Shown here piece after piece: positions 44,241 to 55,242 of a stretch of DNA of 64,000 nt. The first letter of the stretch is position 1. Each line of letters begins with the position of its first letter. The stretch is taken from contig PUQB01000059.1 in assembly GCA_003024785.1 (NCBI GenBank), positions 186,001 through 250,000 of the forward strand, in the 5' to 3' direction. The notes beneath the pieces were generated by a model. It did no database searches and was not told the DNA's origin. It worked only from the letters and a program-made list of their open reading frames with translations. The stretch comes from Selaginella tamariscina. Taxonomy: Eukaryota; Streptophyta; Lycopodiopsida; Selaginellales; Selaginellaceae. A program made the position numbers and the translations under genes.

Positions 44241-44865
44241 GGTTGCTCTCCTGCTTCTCCTTCTTCCGCTCCTGTAGTCAGGATCGTCTAACATCTTTCA
44301 TCAGGTACAAGATGATCTCTAGGTTCATCTTCAACAGGCACAGGGATACAAGCATCATGCTGATGCTCATCGTCAGCTCGCACTTGTATACAAGGCTGGT
44401 GATCTCGTGTGGCTTCTTCGTCGACATATTCGCACCAATAGGCCTTCTTCTTAGTTGGATTTCAACGATTGGGCCCTTACAGGATTGTAGCGGAGGTCAA
44501 TCCTGTAGTTACCATCTACGGTGAAACTTCATTCCTGTGTTTCCACTTCCTTGTTGGAGCCGTATCATCCTTCTTCTCTTTCTGGTCGTGCTTCTTCTCC
44601 TCTCCCTCATGTGGTCTTGACGGTGAACCTGAGTATGAAGTTGTAGCCATTCTTGATTCTTGTCTTCATCGCCGCCAACTTCAATACTTGGTGGATTGAA
44701 AAGGTTATTTGCCTACCGATCGCACTTGAGAACCTGCATCCAACTTACCTCCATGCTTCTTCCAAGGTTGCTGTTTCCATCGGCGTTATCCTGCTAAACC
44801 AAGTCCCAAGACTCGTGGAACTCGTCCTTAGGGAAGAAGTGCTGTCAACAACCCGATACAGGATG
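44241..44865. other. Interior of the minus-strand element, unassigned
   Basis: Open frames occur in several phases on both strands but no retroelement protein is recognised where pol would be expected. Confidence 0.4.
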
Positions 44866-45090
44866 CAGGATTTCAGATACAGGATACAGGATGCAGGATA
44901 CGGGTTACATGATATGCTATAGGATATACCTACAGGATATTCCTACAGGATATGCCTATAGGATATACTTACAGGATATGCCTATAGGATATACCTACAG
45001 GATATGCCTACAAGATATACCTACAGGATATGCTACAGGATATTACCTATAGATATCCCTATAGGATATGCTACAGGATATGCCTAGAGG
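44866..45090. repeat. Short-period satellite (TACAGGATATGCC)
   Basis: Roughly 15-18 repeats of an ACAGGATA(T/C)-containing unit about 12-17 bp long, passing from ACAGGATGCAGGAT to CCTACAGGATATGCC variants. Confidence 0.9.
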
Positions 45091-45289
45091 ATAAGGGTCA
45101 CTACTTTTAGCTCATGACTAGATTAGACTCATGACCAGATTAGCTTGGAGTTGTGAACATAAAAGCTCTGATCTAATTGTTGTATAATCAGTCTCCACAT
45201 CAAGTTAAGAGCAGCACTTACAATTAAGCATGAGACATCTGTGTTCTATTAAATTATCAACACCAATCTTACTACGATCAATCTTGTCT

Positions 45290-45545
45290 TGTCTTTGTTC
45301 TTGTCTTGCTCCTTGCTTCTCTCCTTGTCTCGCTCCTGGATCCTGTCCTGCTCCTGTCTCGTCCTGGATCTTGTCCTGTTCTTGTTTTGCTCCCGGATCC
45401 TATCCTGATCATGTTTGCTCATGGAACCCGTCTTGTTTCTGTCTTGTTCCTAGTTCCTATCCTACTCTCGGTCCTACTCTCGTCCGCTCTTGAGGTCAAG
45501 CCTTCTTGTTCTTGGATCCTGTCTCTTCCTTGTTCCTGGACGTGA
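45290..45545. repeat. Degenerate CCTG(T/G)(T/C)CT-rich simple repeat
   Basis: TCCTGTCCTGCTCCTGTCTC-type sequence. On the minus strand it would code Arg/Glu/Gln/Asp-rich repeats (QDRIREQNKNRTRS). Confidence 0.7.
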
Positions 45546-46354
45546 CTTGAACAATTTTAAGGTTAAATGGGGCAGGTTGGATTGGTCTTAAACCATCCTT
45601 TTACATTAACTTCTTCAATAAAATTCACACCTAAACTTCCATTTAATTAACACTCTCTTTAACTTATTCCGCCCACATAAGTACTGTGCTGCAAGGAACT
45701 TGTCCATCATAATTATATAATACTTCTTATCCATTTTACAAACTGTATATCCTTCACTTGAAGGTGATGTTTGTTGAACTAAACTTAATGCATTTAATAT
45801 CTGGTTTCTTATTTAAGGAGCTACTTGTATCAACTGTCCAAGCATAACCTTTACCTCCTGATTTATAGCTTGGTGATACATGGAGTCCATTGTCTTATCC
45901 TATAATGGTAAGATTGAAAAACCTTGTTTACCTTTGTTTATAGCACCTTTATCTATGTCTTCTGATTTGTTATCAGTCCGACCTTTTTTATCAGGATTCT
46001 GTTCCTGCTCATTTACATTTTCTTGTAACACGCTCTCCTTCTTGTTAGGAATAGTACTTACCTCTCCTTCTCCATAACAAGAGGATTCCTTCTCATTCCT
46101 TTGAAGAGATATAACTGCCCCTTGCGATGGGTGGATACTCATCTTTTCCTTTCTCTATTTGAATTAGCCGTGTTGTAGGTTACACATTAGTCATCCTAGT
46201 AGAAAGTAGGAGGTTGTACATTCCGCTTAGGACATTCCCAGAGATATTGTCATGTTTCACCACATGTATAACAAACTTGGGAAGGAAAATTCATGCCATG
46301 TGGTTCTTGTCTATCACTTATTTAATTATATTGCTCATTTCTACCTCTTTGACC
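45546..46354 (-). pseudogene. Gag-pol junction region of the minus-strand element
   Basis: Minus-strand frames include 45900-46142 (a charged Lys/Glu/Asn-rich stretch) and near 45780-45860 VMLGQLIQVAP with IRNQILNALSLVQQ, which resembles the segment just before the protease in plant gypsy polyproteins. No DTGA/DSGA protease motif is visible. Broken by stops. Confidence 0.45.
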
Positions 46355-46752
46355 TTAATAAAGTCTTTCTTCTCCTCTATATTGTTTATCATTTCTTTCT
46401 ATCCTTCTGTCATCCCTTGTATGGACCATTCCTTTCTTCGTAATACCTGTCCTCTCTGTTTTTGTAAGGAACATCTTCATTCTCTCATAATATCCAAAGT
46501 TTCTATTCTGATAAGGAACCTTATTTCTTTTGCCATATGATATATTATTTCTGTTTTCATAAAGAATAACATTATCATTCCTATCATTCCCACGGTTCCT
46601 ATTAGGTGGGAACCTTCTAGGAGGTAGACGTTCCTCCATTCTTCGTTCTCTCTTTATATGAGCCACATTTTGGTTCAAGAACTGTTTACAATTCCGAGCC
46701 ACATGTCTTCCTTTCACATATTTGGCATGTAGGCAGTTGCAACCTACATTCC
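46355..46752 (-). pseudogene. Gag C-terminal part of the minus-strand element
   Basis: Second zinc-knuckle remnant (GRHVARNC half intact; the upstream Cys pair is displaced by a frame change), followed by an Arg/Asn-rich tail (RRMEERLPPRRFPPNRN). The chromovirus LTR begins at 46753 and cuts the first knuckle just before its last Cys codon. The other side of the break is at 54063. Confidence 0.75.
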
Positions 46753-47712
46753 TGTCATAGTTTTTACTATGACTCACCCTTTACTTTGGGGTTTGACTGT
46801 TGTTACCTACCGAGTTGTGTGACGAACCCTAGATGTAGTAGGAAACAGGCCCTTAGTGCACTTGGGTATCTGGTGATGGTCCGGCCGGGTGTCATTAGGT
46901 ATTTGCAGGAAACTCTAGGTGAAGCTAGAACTTACCTTCTAGAAACTCTCCCCCGGTTTGACGTAGGTTTTCGTTAAATATAGCTTGTCAAAAGGGTTAG
47001 GGACACCCTAGGGTTGACCTAACCCTAGGGTTGCCCTAACCCCACGCCCTAATACCCCCCCCTAGGGGTTAGGTTTAGGGTTAGGTTAGGACAACCATTT
47101 TCTCTAAGGGCTGGCATTTTGTGCCAGCCCACTTACTCATTTAGGTAAACAGGGGGGGGGGGTCCGTCACATAAATAAGGTAGAGTATATGTAGTGAGGC
47201 TTCCTGGGTTCAAAAGAGAGCTCGTTAACCTCCTACCGGTGCAAGCTAAGCTTGTGTCGTCAAGGTGCAACCCTCTGTTGTGCCGCCCAAACTTCCACAC
47301 GACAGGGGTACAACCCACCCTAGGGTTAGACTATCCTTATCGTTGGCAGGATCTTGCCTTTGAGACAAGGGCACGTCACTTCCAAGGAGTTAGCCAGATT
47401 CCTTGGTCCGAAAACCTGCTCGCAAGCTCAAAGGTATTGCCCGAGTTCACGTTCCGCAGAACTAGTGGTTGAGGCCTTGCTCCGGCCGCCTCAACCACGC
47501 CAAGCTAGGAACACACCTAAACTCGGCTAGTCCGTGTATCCTGATTCACAAGGTGAGTCTCGTTCGTGGACTTGTCAGTTAGGGTTTAGTTCCTAAGGCT
47601 TGGGTTCCTAATACGGGTTACTTTACCAGATTCCGTGGGGTTTCCAGAGAGGGGATTCCAGGGTTGGCACCTGGCAAGCCGCCTTTGTGGCACCAGGTAA
47701 AAACTCTGACAA
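46753..47712 (+). repeat. Chromovirus 5' LTR
   Basis: Carries a telomere-like block of CCCTAG/GGGTTAGG words at 46990-47095 and a G run of about 11 at 47151-47162. The CACATAAATAAGG at about 47168 is a possible TATA-less or weak promoter region; no canonical TATAAA was seen upstream of it. Confidence 0.95.
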
Positions 47713-47714
47713 TT

Positions 47715-47724
47715 GGTATCAGCA
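47715..47724 (+). promoter_or_regulatory. Primer binding site (initiator tRNA-Met)
   Basis: TGGTATCAG, two bases after the 5' LTR, complements the 3' end of plant initiator tRNA-Met, the usual primer for this group. Confidence 0.85.
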
Positions 47725-48030
47725 AGTTCTCTGCGGTCAGTAGGACTACCTTAAGTCATAGAGTGTTTCAATGTTTAGATAACTCTAAATTCTTGATTAC
47801 TCTATCGCTTTGGTTAACATGTCTGTATTCTGCGCAGAGAGTTTGATCCTGTGAGTTGTCAAACTTCGGAGAACACTTGCTCAGTGAGTCGGCGTGAGAT
47901 TCTAGGTATGTCCGAAAGTCTTATGCTAGTTTAAGCTGATGTGTGTGGGTGTACAACCTGTGCAGGGTGTTTCCAACTTACATTGGGAATATTCCAGCAT
48001 ATTCTCCGAGTGTTGAAACTAGGGTTCAAT

Positions 48031-49300
48031 ACGATGAGCAAAGAAAGCAACCGAGCCTGAGGCAGAGAGGGCTGTCGCAGAGGCTCAAAATGAGGAGATG
48101 GATGAGCTGATCCAGGTCGACCCCCTAGGGTTAGGCAGCGACCTGGTTGGCGTGAAATAATGATGGATGCCCTAAACGAACTTCGAGGGGATGTCTTGGG
48201 GTTGAATGACCGAATCGATAATGTTGCCGTTCGGATTCCAACGAATACGCAGTGCCAGACGTTCCGCAACCAGACACACGGAAAAAGAAGAAGAAGCATG
48301 ACTCAGAGTCAGGTTCCTCTGAATCAGATTCTTCGACGGAAGTAGTTGGTGGAGGTCCCAGTAAATTCAAACCGGTAAAGCCTTCGAATTTCATGGGTTC
48401 AAAGGATTACAAGGTTTTGGATGACTGGTTGTATGATATGGAAAGCTATTTCGAGGCTGCTTCCGTGAGAAAGACAGAAAAGGTTGCATGTGCCAAGCAG
48501 TTTCTTAAAGAAGAAGCTAAGACTTGGTGGCGAATTGTTGAAGGTGAACGTGGATACCGAAACAGCTGGAAGCACATGAAAAAGGAGATCAAAAAGCAGT
48601 ATATGCCGGATGATCGATTGCGTGCTGACCTGGCACTTTGTCAACAGGGAGTTCGGGGAAGTCCTATGGACCACGTTTATCGATTCGAAAGTGTACGGCG
48701 ATTGGTGCCAAATATGAGCGATGATGAAGCTCGAAGTTGCTTCATGGCTAGCTTGAATGAGAAAACGCGAAGGGAGATCTTAAGGTACAAGCCACAAGCT
48801 ATCGGGAATGTCAAGAGGCAGCTCAAAAGGTTGCTTATGGCATGTCGTTAGAAGACTTGTACAAAGGGGAGGAAGCAAAACCTAAACCAAGGAGGTTTTC
48901 CAAAGTCTGGGTTCAGAAGGTTTGATGGAAGACCAACAATCGCATCAATTCGAAGTGCAAGTCCCTTTGTCGGCAGTTCCAAGTTTTCGGACACATCAAG
49001 ACCCACCGGATTTCGGAAACCATTGGCGTTACCACCTCCTCAGCAGACCAAAGGATCGGCTCCAAAGTCTGCTCCCCGCGTTCCGCAGGCGGGGTCGTGA
49101 AATGTTATAATTGTAACAAGCCTGGTCATTTTGCTAAAGAGTGTCCGGCACCCTCACAACAATCAGGACATTTCAAGGCGATGGTAGAAGAGGAAGTTGC
49201 TGAACCAGAAACGCTTGAAGATCCGGAAGATGAGTCAGAAGAGGTAATGTTGTGCCAGACACAACCTGCCTTATTCGCTATTCAAGACAAAACTGACCCT
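48031..49300 (+). CDS. gag: Chromovirus gag (frameshifted)
   Basis: Forms the virus-like particle in the cytoplasm and packages element RNA. Starts probably near the ATG at 48031; the first 220 bases are split by frame changes. The main open block, 48252-48851, holds the retrotransposon gag fold: DWLYDMESYFEA, KQFLKEEAKTWWR (the conserved F..G/E.A..WW feature) and YMPDDRLRADL. After a frame change near 48850 and 49090 the CCHC knuckle CYNCNKPGHFAKEC (49103-49144) binds RNA. The breaks are single-base indels, not stops by substitution, so the native protein may be intact. Confidence 0.9.
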
Positions 49301-49678
49301 TTGCTATATTTGACAGGAAGGATACGAGGGGACCGAGTCCGAATGATCGATACTGGAGCAACATACAACTTCATATCGACTAGTCTAGCTCGTCGATTGA
49401 ATTTGGATGTAATAAAGATGTGTGAAATAAAGATCAATTTTGGCAAAGGTTCTCAAAATACTAATAATATAGCAAGGGCAGTTCCTGTCCAAATCAAAGA
49501 TTGGAAGGCTAAGCTAGACTTAGTTGTCTTGAATATGACGGGGTTTGACTTTGTTCTGGGTATGGAATGGTTCCATAAACATGTAATCGAAATGAGGGGT
49601 TCCGGAGATAATCGAATCACGCTTGCAGCAGATAAAGAAGCATTAGAAAACGACGCTCAGAATGGAAACGCTAACTGA
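49301..49678 (+). CDS. PR: Chromovirus protease
   Basis: Aspartic protease that cuts the polyprotein. The active site MIDTGATYNFIS lies at 49342-49377. A hydrophobic strand DLVVLNMTGFDFVLGMEW follows at about 49519-49572 (the family's FD.ILGMDWL). The frame is open with the zinc knuckle upstream and ends in TGA at 49676, where the next domain continues in a shifted frame. Confidence 0.9.
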   Translation: MLYLTGRIRGDRVRMIDTGATYNFISTSLARRLNLDVIKMCEIKINFGKGSQNTNNIARAVPVQIKDWKAKLDLVVLNMTGFDFVLGMEWFHKHVIEMRGSGDNRITLAADKEALENDAQNGNAN

Positions 49679-49689
49679 TAAGGATTGGA

Positions 49690-50600
49690 ATCCTATGTTC
49701 CTTACCTTGACTCAGTTGCGTAAGCAGTTAGACATCGGGAACGTGTGTTTCTTGCAATGGTTTTGGATACTGGTGAAGTCAAAATAGGAGATGGTCAAGA
49801 ACTGTTCCCGAACCTATTTTGGAAGTCTTGAACATGTTTAGGATGTGTTACCGAAGATTTGCCGCCTGAGTTACCTCCACGTCGAGCTGTGGACCACAGA
49901 ATAGAGGTTTTGCCGGTTCGTCTCCACCGGCAAGAGCCCCATATCGGTTAAATCCTCAAGAGTTGATTGAATTGAAGAGACAGCTGACGAATTGGTTGGT
50001 CGAGGACACATTCGACCTAGTCGATCACCATATGGTGCACCGATCTTGTTTGTAATGAAAAAGGATGGTACGATGCGAATGTGTGTGGACTATCGAGCAC
50101 TGAACGCGATAACTATCAAAAACAAGTATCCTCTTCCGCGAGTGGACGACTTGTTTGATAGACTATCAAAAGCAAAGTATTTTCAAGAATAGACTTGAGG
50201 TCTGGGTACCATCAGATTCGGGTAGCAGAGAATGACATTGAGAAGACCGCTTTTCGAACGCGTTATGGATCATTTGAGTTTCTAGTCTTGCCATTCGGGT
50301 TGTGCAATGCTCCAGCAACTTTTTGCACAATGATGGATGATGTGTTTAGAGACTATCTAGACGAGTTCGTGTGGTGTATATTGATGACATTCTGATTTTC
50401 AGTTCGACAATTGAAGAACATGTGGAACACTTAGAAAAAGTGTTTCAGAGGTTGAGAGAGAACCAGTTGTATGCTAAAGAAAGCAAGTGCGCATTTGGTC
50501 AAACCAAGATAGATTTCTTGGGACACTTGATCTCAGGTGGGGAGGTTGCCATGGACCCAAAGAAAATTCAAGCTATTACTGAGTGGATGACTTAAAAGAC
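49690..50600 (+). CDS. RT: Chromovirus reverse transcriptase
   Basis: Copies the element RNA into DNA. Visible in order: [12 protein letters not shown] just upstream, [35 protein letters not shown] (first catalytic Asp region), [67 protein letters not shown] (the YIDD catalytic box at about 50374-50400) and [16 protein letters not shown]. Four or more one-base indels (for example near 50187, 50373 and 50590) break the frame. Each breaks the frame at or beside a short run of one base. Confidence 0.93.
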
Positions 50601-51160
50601 GTGCATGAAGTTAGATCATTTCTTGGTCTGACAGGGTATTACCGAAGATTCATAAAGGGTTACTCAGAAATAGCGGCCCCATTGACAGATCTTACGAAAA
50701 ACATTCCATGGCATTGGACTCCAGAGTGCCAACGTGCATTCGTCAAACTCAAAGAGGCTATCTCTTCTGAGCCAGTTTTGCAGTTGCCCATCTTTGAAGA
50801 TCCCTTTGAAGTAGAATGTGACGCTTCCGACTTTGCAATTGGTGGTGTATTGCAACAAAAGGACATCCAGTGTCCTTTTTCTCGAAGAAGTTAGATGCCG
50901 CGCAAACTCGATGGCCTACTCACGAAAAGGAGATGTATGCTATTGTTGCTTCCTTGGAGTATTGGCGTCATTATCTTCCAAGTCATGGCACTGTGGTTTG
51001 GACAGATAGTGTAACTCTAAGGTATTTTGAAACGCAGCCGAAGCTATCACCAAGTATGCTAGATGGCAGCAGAAGTTGGCACGATTTCAGCCTGAAATCA
51101 GACATAAGGCGGGAAAGGACAATGTGGTAGCTGATGCACTCAGTAGAAAGGGTCATCTTC
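50601..51160 (+). CDS. RH: Chromovirus RNase H
   Basis: Degrades the RNA strand of the RNA-DNA hybrid. Starts after [20 protein letters not shown], the connection region. The domain shows [17 protein letters not shown] (catalytic Asp), [17 protein letters not shown] (catalytic Glu), [10 protein letters not shown] (catalytic Asp) and [15 protein letters not shown] (the terminal ADALSR box at about 51127-51150). Frame changes lie near 50860, 50910 and 51050. Confidence 0.92.
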
Positions 51161-52520
51161 GTATTATGTCAGCACCCGTGTCAACTTTGGTGGATGAATT
51201 TGTGACGGCGTATCCTCAGGACAAGTTTGCCAAGGAAGCTTTGAGCCTGGTGGCAAAGAGGAAACAAGTTCATCAATTACGAAGAGATGGTAATATTCCA
51301 GCAGGAATAGAAAGTCGAATGGATGCACTCAAACAGGCCATTTTGCAGTACGAGATGGAGTTCTTTATTATAAAGAAAAGAGACTCTATGTTCCAGAAGG
51401 GACATGGAGGGAGAGGCTATTAAGAGAGCATCACGACGTTCCTTTGGCAGGGCATGGTGGAAGGCACAAGACGTTGGCTTTGTTGAAACAGGGATTCTAT
51501 TGGCCGGGTATGATAGACGATGTTGCCAAGTATGTCAAGACATGCCCCACATGTCAACAAGTGAAAAGTCGTTCGCAAAAACGAGCTGGGAAGTTACAAT
51601 GTATACCGATTCCAGAGCGGCCATTTCAAAGTGTTACTTTGGACTTTATCATGGGATTGCCAAAATCTTGTGGTTTCAATGCTCTTATGGTGGTGGTCGA
51701 TCGATTTTCAAAGGTTGCTCATTTCATTCCAACTGTAGAGACAGTGAATGCAAAACAGCAGCAAAGTTGTTCTTCCACGAAGTCGTAAGAGTGCGAGGGC
51801 TACCGGAAACGATGATCTCAGATCGGGATCCTCGATTTACTGGCAAGTTTTGGGGAACGTTGTTCAAGCAATTTGGGACGATGCTGAGTTTAGTACGGCT
51901 TATCATCCACAAACGGATGGTCAGACGGAGAGGGTAAACCGACAAGTCGAGGACTATCTCAGATGCTATGTTCAAGGTGATCAACTTGATTGGGCTGAAC
52001 ACTTAGATATGGCTGAGATATGTTACAATAACTCGATGCACACTGCAATCGGATGTAGCCCGATGGAAGTGTTAACTGGGAATAAGGGTGGTATTCCTCA
52101 GAGTATGGTGTTACCGAAAGACGATAGCAATCGAGTTCCATCTGTAGCAGAGTTCACGGGACAATTGTATCGAACATGGGAAGCTGCTCGTCAAGCGATG
52201 GCTGCAGCACAGGAAAGGTATCGTCAGCAGTACGATAAACATCGACGGGATGTAGAGTATCAGGTTGGGGATATGGTATTGTTGAGTACCAAAAACCTGA
52301 AGGTTCCAACGACTCTTTCGAGGAAGTTTCTATCGCACTACATAGGTCCATACAAGGTGGTGAAGCAAGTAGGGAAAGTGGCTTATGGGTTAGATCTTCC
52401 TCCAGAGTTGGAACAATACACAATGTGTTTCATGTCAGTTTACTCGAGCCATTCCACAAGGATGAGAAACATCCGGATAGATATCGTAGTTTACGTCCGC
52501 CGCCAGAATTAGTTGGTGAG
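51161..52520 (+). CDS. IN: Chromovirus integrase
   Basis: Inserts the DNA copy into the genome. The H2C2 zinc-binding part is at about 51425-51570 (AGHGGRHKTLALLKQGFYWP, then TCPTCQQ). The catalytic core has LDFIMGLPKS (first Asp, about 51640), SDRDPRFTGKFW (second Asp, about 51820) and YHPQTDGQTERVNRQVEDYL (Glu, about 51902-51961). The C-terminal GPY/F module follows (SHYIGPYKVVKQVGKVAYGL at about 52336-52395). A frame change near 51400 and another near 51880 interrupt it. Confidence 0.95.
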
Positions 52521-52706
52521 GAAAAAGAATTTGAAGTTGAGGCGATATTAAAGGGGAGGAACATTCATGGACGACGAAAACGTAAACGTGAATATCTTGT
52601 TAAGTGGAAAGGTTACCCGGCATGCGAGTCGACATGGGAACCATTGGAGAATCTGCAGAACGCGATGGAGGTAGTGAATGAGTTTGAGGCAGGTCTCAAA
52701 CTGTAG
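52521..52706 (+). CDS. CHD: Chromovirus chromodomain
   Basis: C-terminal end of pol. FEVEAILKGRNI starts a chromodomain with REYLVKWKGYPACESTWEPL and a terminal helix, ending at TAG 52704-52706. The aromatic-cage positions are filled (Phe/Tyr at the first strand and the W of VKWKGY and of STWEP), suggesting a histone-tail-binding type rather than the CRM type that lacks such a cage. It probably steers integration to marked chromatin. Confidence 0.93.
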   Translation, partial: EKEFEVEAILKGRNIHGRRKRKREYLVKWKGYPACESTWEPLENLQNAMEVVNEFEAGLKL

Positions 52707-53093
52707 TAATGATGATCAGAAATAAAGTGAACTTTTTTCTTATTAACCAGGGGCCGGCAACAACACTAACTAGAGGCCTCCAATATAAATTCTAGTTAAC
52801 TTAAAGAAATTAACCACTGTGTTGTGTGCGTCGGGTGACAGACTTTGCAGACGTGCAAAAGGTCTCCAGTGACTTCTGTCGCAGGTGGTGCCTCCGGCAG
52901 CTGGGTCTACGACTCGTGAACGACGGTTCTGAAGTACTTGGCTTCGCGTAATGCAAGGGGGGTAATAAAACTTGTGAACTTTTGGCTGACTCCGCATAGA
53001 GTGATATGTTAGTTTTGGTTAATTTTCTCTAACATATCTAGTCTTGGAGTTAGACGTCAACGAGGACGTTGACATTTTCAAAGGCGGGGAGTG
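52707..53093 (+). promoter_or_regulatory. Chromovirus 3' untranslated region and polypurine tract
   Basis: About 370 bp with no frame in sense. It ends in AAAGGCGGGGAGTG directly before the 3' LTR, the primer for plus-strand DNA synthesis. Confidence 0.85.
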
Positions 53094-54058
53094 TGTCATA
53101 GTTTTTACTATGACTCGACCCTTTACTTTGGGGTTTGACTGTTGTTACCTACCGAGTTGTGTGACGAACCCTAGATGTAGTAGGAAACAGGCCCACTTAG
53201 TGCACTTGGGTATCTGGTGATGGTCCGGCCGGGTGTCATTAGGTATTTGCAGGAAACTCTAGGTGAAGCTAGAACTTACCTTCTAGAAACTCTCCCCGTT
53301 TGACGTAGGTTTTCGTTAAATATAGCTTGTCAAAAAGGGTTAGGGACACCCTAGGGTTGACCTAACCCTAGGGTTGCCCTAACCCCACGCCCTAATACCC
53401 CCCCCTAGGGGTTAGGTTTAGGGTTAGGTTAGGACAACCATTTTCTCTAAGGGCTGGCATTTTGTGCCAGCCCACTTACTCATTTAGGTAAACAGGGGGG
53501 GGGGGGTCCGTCACATAAATAAGGTAGAGTATATGTAGTGAGGCTTCCTGGGTTCAAAAGAGAGCTCGTTAACCTCCTACCGGTGCAAGCTAAGCTTGTG
53601 TCGTCAAGGTGCAACCCTCTGTTGTGCCGCCCAAACTTCCACACGACAGGGGTACAACCCACCCTAGGGTTAGACTATCCTTATCGTTGGCAGGATCTTG
53701 CCTTTGAGACAAGGGCACGTCACTTCCAAGGAGTTAGCCAGATTCCTTGGTCCGAAAACCTGCTCGCAAGCTCAAAGGTATTGCCCGAGTTCACGTTCCG
53801 CAGAACTAGTGGTTGAGGCCTTGCTCCGGCCGCCTCAACCACGCCAAGCTAGGAACAACACCTATAACTCGGCCAGTTCGTGCATCCTGATTCACAAGGT
53901 GAGTCTCGTTCGTGGACTTGGTCAGTTAGGGTTTAAGTTCCTAAGGGTTGGGTTCCTAATACGGGTTACTTTACCAGATTCCGTGGGGTTTCCAGAGAGG
54001 GGATTCCAAGGTTGGCACCTGGCAAGCCGCCTTGTGGCACCAGGTAAAAACTCTGACA
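53094..54058 (+). repeat. Chromovirus 3' LTR
   Basis: Nearly identical to 46753-47712. Most differences are gains or losses of a base in runs (G run near 53495, AAAA/AAAAA near 53335) and a cluster of five differences near 53857-53885. Confidence 0.95.
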
Positions 54059-54800
54059 TTCCTCCATTGTATGGCCAGGATTATTACATTTAATGCACCA
54101 TACTTTTGCCTTTATCTCCTTCTTAATTGTCATTCCCTTCAAAGTTTCATTATTTGAGCCAATGCCTTCTCATCTATTGGATATTTTACGAATCTTTATT
54201 ACATCAGCTTCTTCTTCCACTTCATCAGAGGATTCTTTCTTTCTTCTATATATTTTTAACTTTCCTTTTGCAATATTTTTTATTTGCCTTCTCTTTTTCT
54301 TATATATTTTTAATTAATTAATAAGATCCTCTTTATCCTTTTCATTAATAGTAAGTGCTAAATCTCTATATGGTTTTAGCAACCCTGCTTATACCATTGC
54401 AATAAGGCATCCATCTTTACATATGCCCTATTAAAACGGTGTGTATATTCATCTATCTTTTCTGTTTTGCCTTGAAGGATAGTTCTTAACTTCTCTAAAT
54501 GTTCCTCCGGCAGTTCCTTTTCTGAAATATTCCTTAAAGCATCAGTAACCTTCTGATAATTCTCTCTAACTTCCTTTCAAGATCATAATACCAATTAGAG
54601 GCATTTCGTTTCAATGTATGCGGAAATATAAACAACTTTTCTGCATTTGTCACCTTATACAATTTTACTACCTCTTCAAACTGTTGTAAATGTTTTTTTG
54701 GATTTTCCTTCTTTCCTACAAAGAATGTGGGATACATCACCGTACCCCAAACATTCTCGAGAAAAGTGCCATGTTTGTAATAATCCTTTGCTCCAATGTA
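54059..54800 (-). pseudogene. Gag N-terminal part of the minus-strand element
   Basis: Reading leftward: TFFVGKKENPKKHLQQFEEV and FPHTLKRNASNWYYDLE at 54534-54740, the gag capsid fold (F.G...P..HL..F, then L...A..WY). Further stop-broken sequence follows, and at 54060-54105 most of the first CCHC knuckle (CIKCNNPGHTMEE) is cut off by the chromovirus just before its final Cys codon. It continues at 46752. This shows the chromovirus entered an element that already had, or once had, gag. Confidence 0.8.
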
Positions 54801-55242
54801 TTTCCTCTTACACCTTCCTCCCTTCCTCTCCGGGAGTTCTCAAGATCCTTCTCCTTGCAATCTCGGTATATGAACAGCACTCCTTCCCACAATCTCCTCT
54901 AAACCAGTTGTTTGATACTACCTCCAATTTTCTGGATCATGCTCAGATTTCTGTATTGTTTCTGCAATATCCTCTACTATCTTCCCAATAATATTTAATG
55001 TTTATTTTCGTCAGTTTCAGGTTGCTGTTGGCAGCCACTCTATTGGCCTGCCTTTGGTTCCTCTGATTAGCTAATGCTGGATCAGGACAATGGTTTCTCC
55101 AAGGTTCCATTCATTCCTTCTCCTATACACATCCGGCTCTACACCTTCTGAGCCATTTTCAAAATGAAAATTCTATCACTTTAGCCTCTTTTCTCAATGA
55201 ATGCTAACACTTCAATGGCAAAATCCCTCCATGGTCACCAAA
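54801..55242 (-). other. 5' leader of the minus-strand element
   Basis: Between gag and the 5' LTR. On the minus strand TTTGGTGACCATGGAGGG follows the LTR directly and is the likely primer binding site; I cannot assign the tRNA. Confidence 0.5.

Larger units (their letters stand above)
46753..54058 (+). mobile_element. Chromovirus (Ty3/gypsy with chromodomain), near complete
   Basis: 7306 bp with LTRs of 960 and 965 bp that start TGTCA and end TGACA. A PBS matches initiator tRNA-Met and a polypurine tract precedes the 3' LTR. The flanking duplication is TTCC (4 bp; a 5 bp site would be ATTCC/TTCCT with one end ambiguous). The interior codes gag, protease, RT, RNase H, integrase and a C-terminal chromodomain in the standard Ty3 order. 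The LTRs differ by only about five substitutions plus about ten indels, so the insertion looks recent. It lies in opposite orientation inside another gypsy element's gag. Confidence 0.97.

Noticed and set aside
44243-44922. Plus-strand frames with hydrophobic runs
   Set aside because: On the antisense strand of the minus-oriented element, no domain recognised, and frames overlap in different phases.
47194-47472. 92-codon frame in both chromovirus LTRs (also 53538-53816)
   Set aside because: Identical because the LTRs are identical; no protein family and no reason for an LTR-coded protein.
50660-50866. Minus-strand frames opposite the RNase H region
   Set aside because: Shadow of the pol coding strand.
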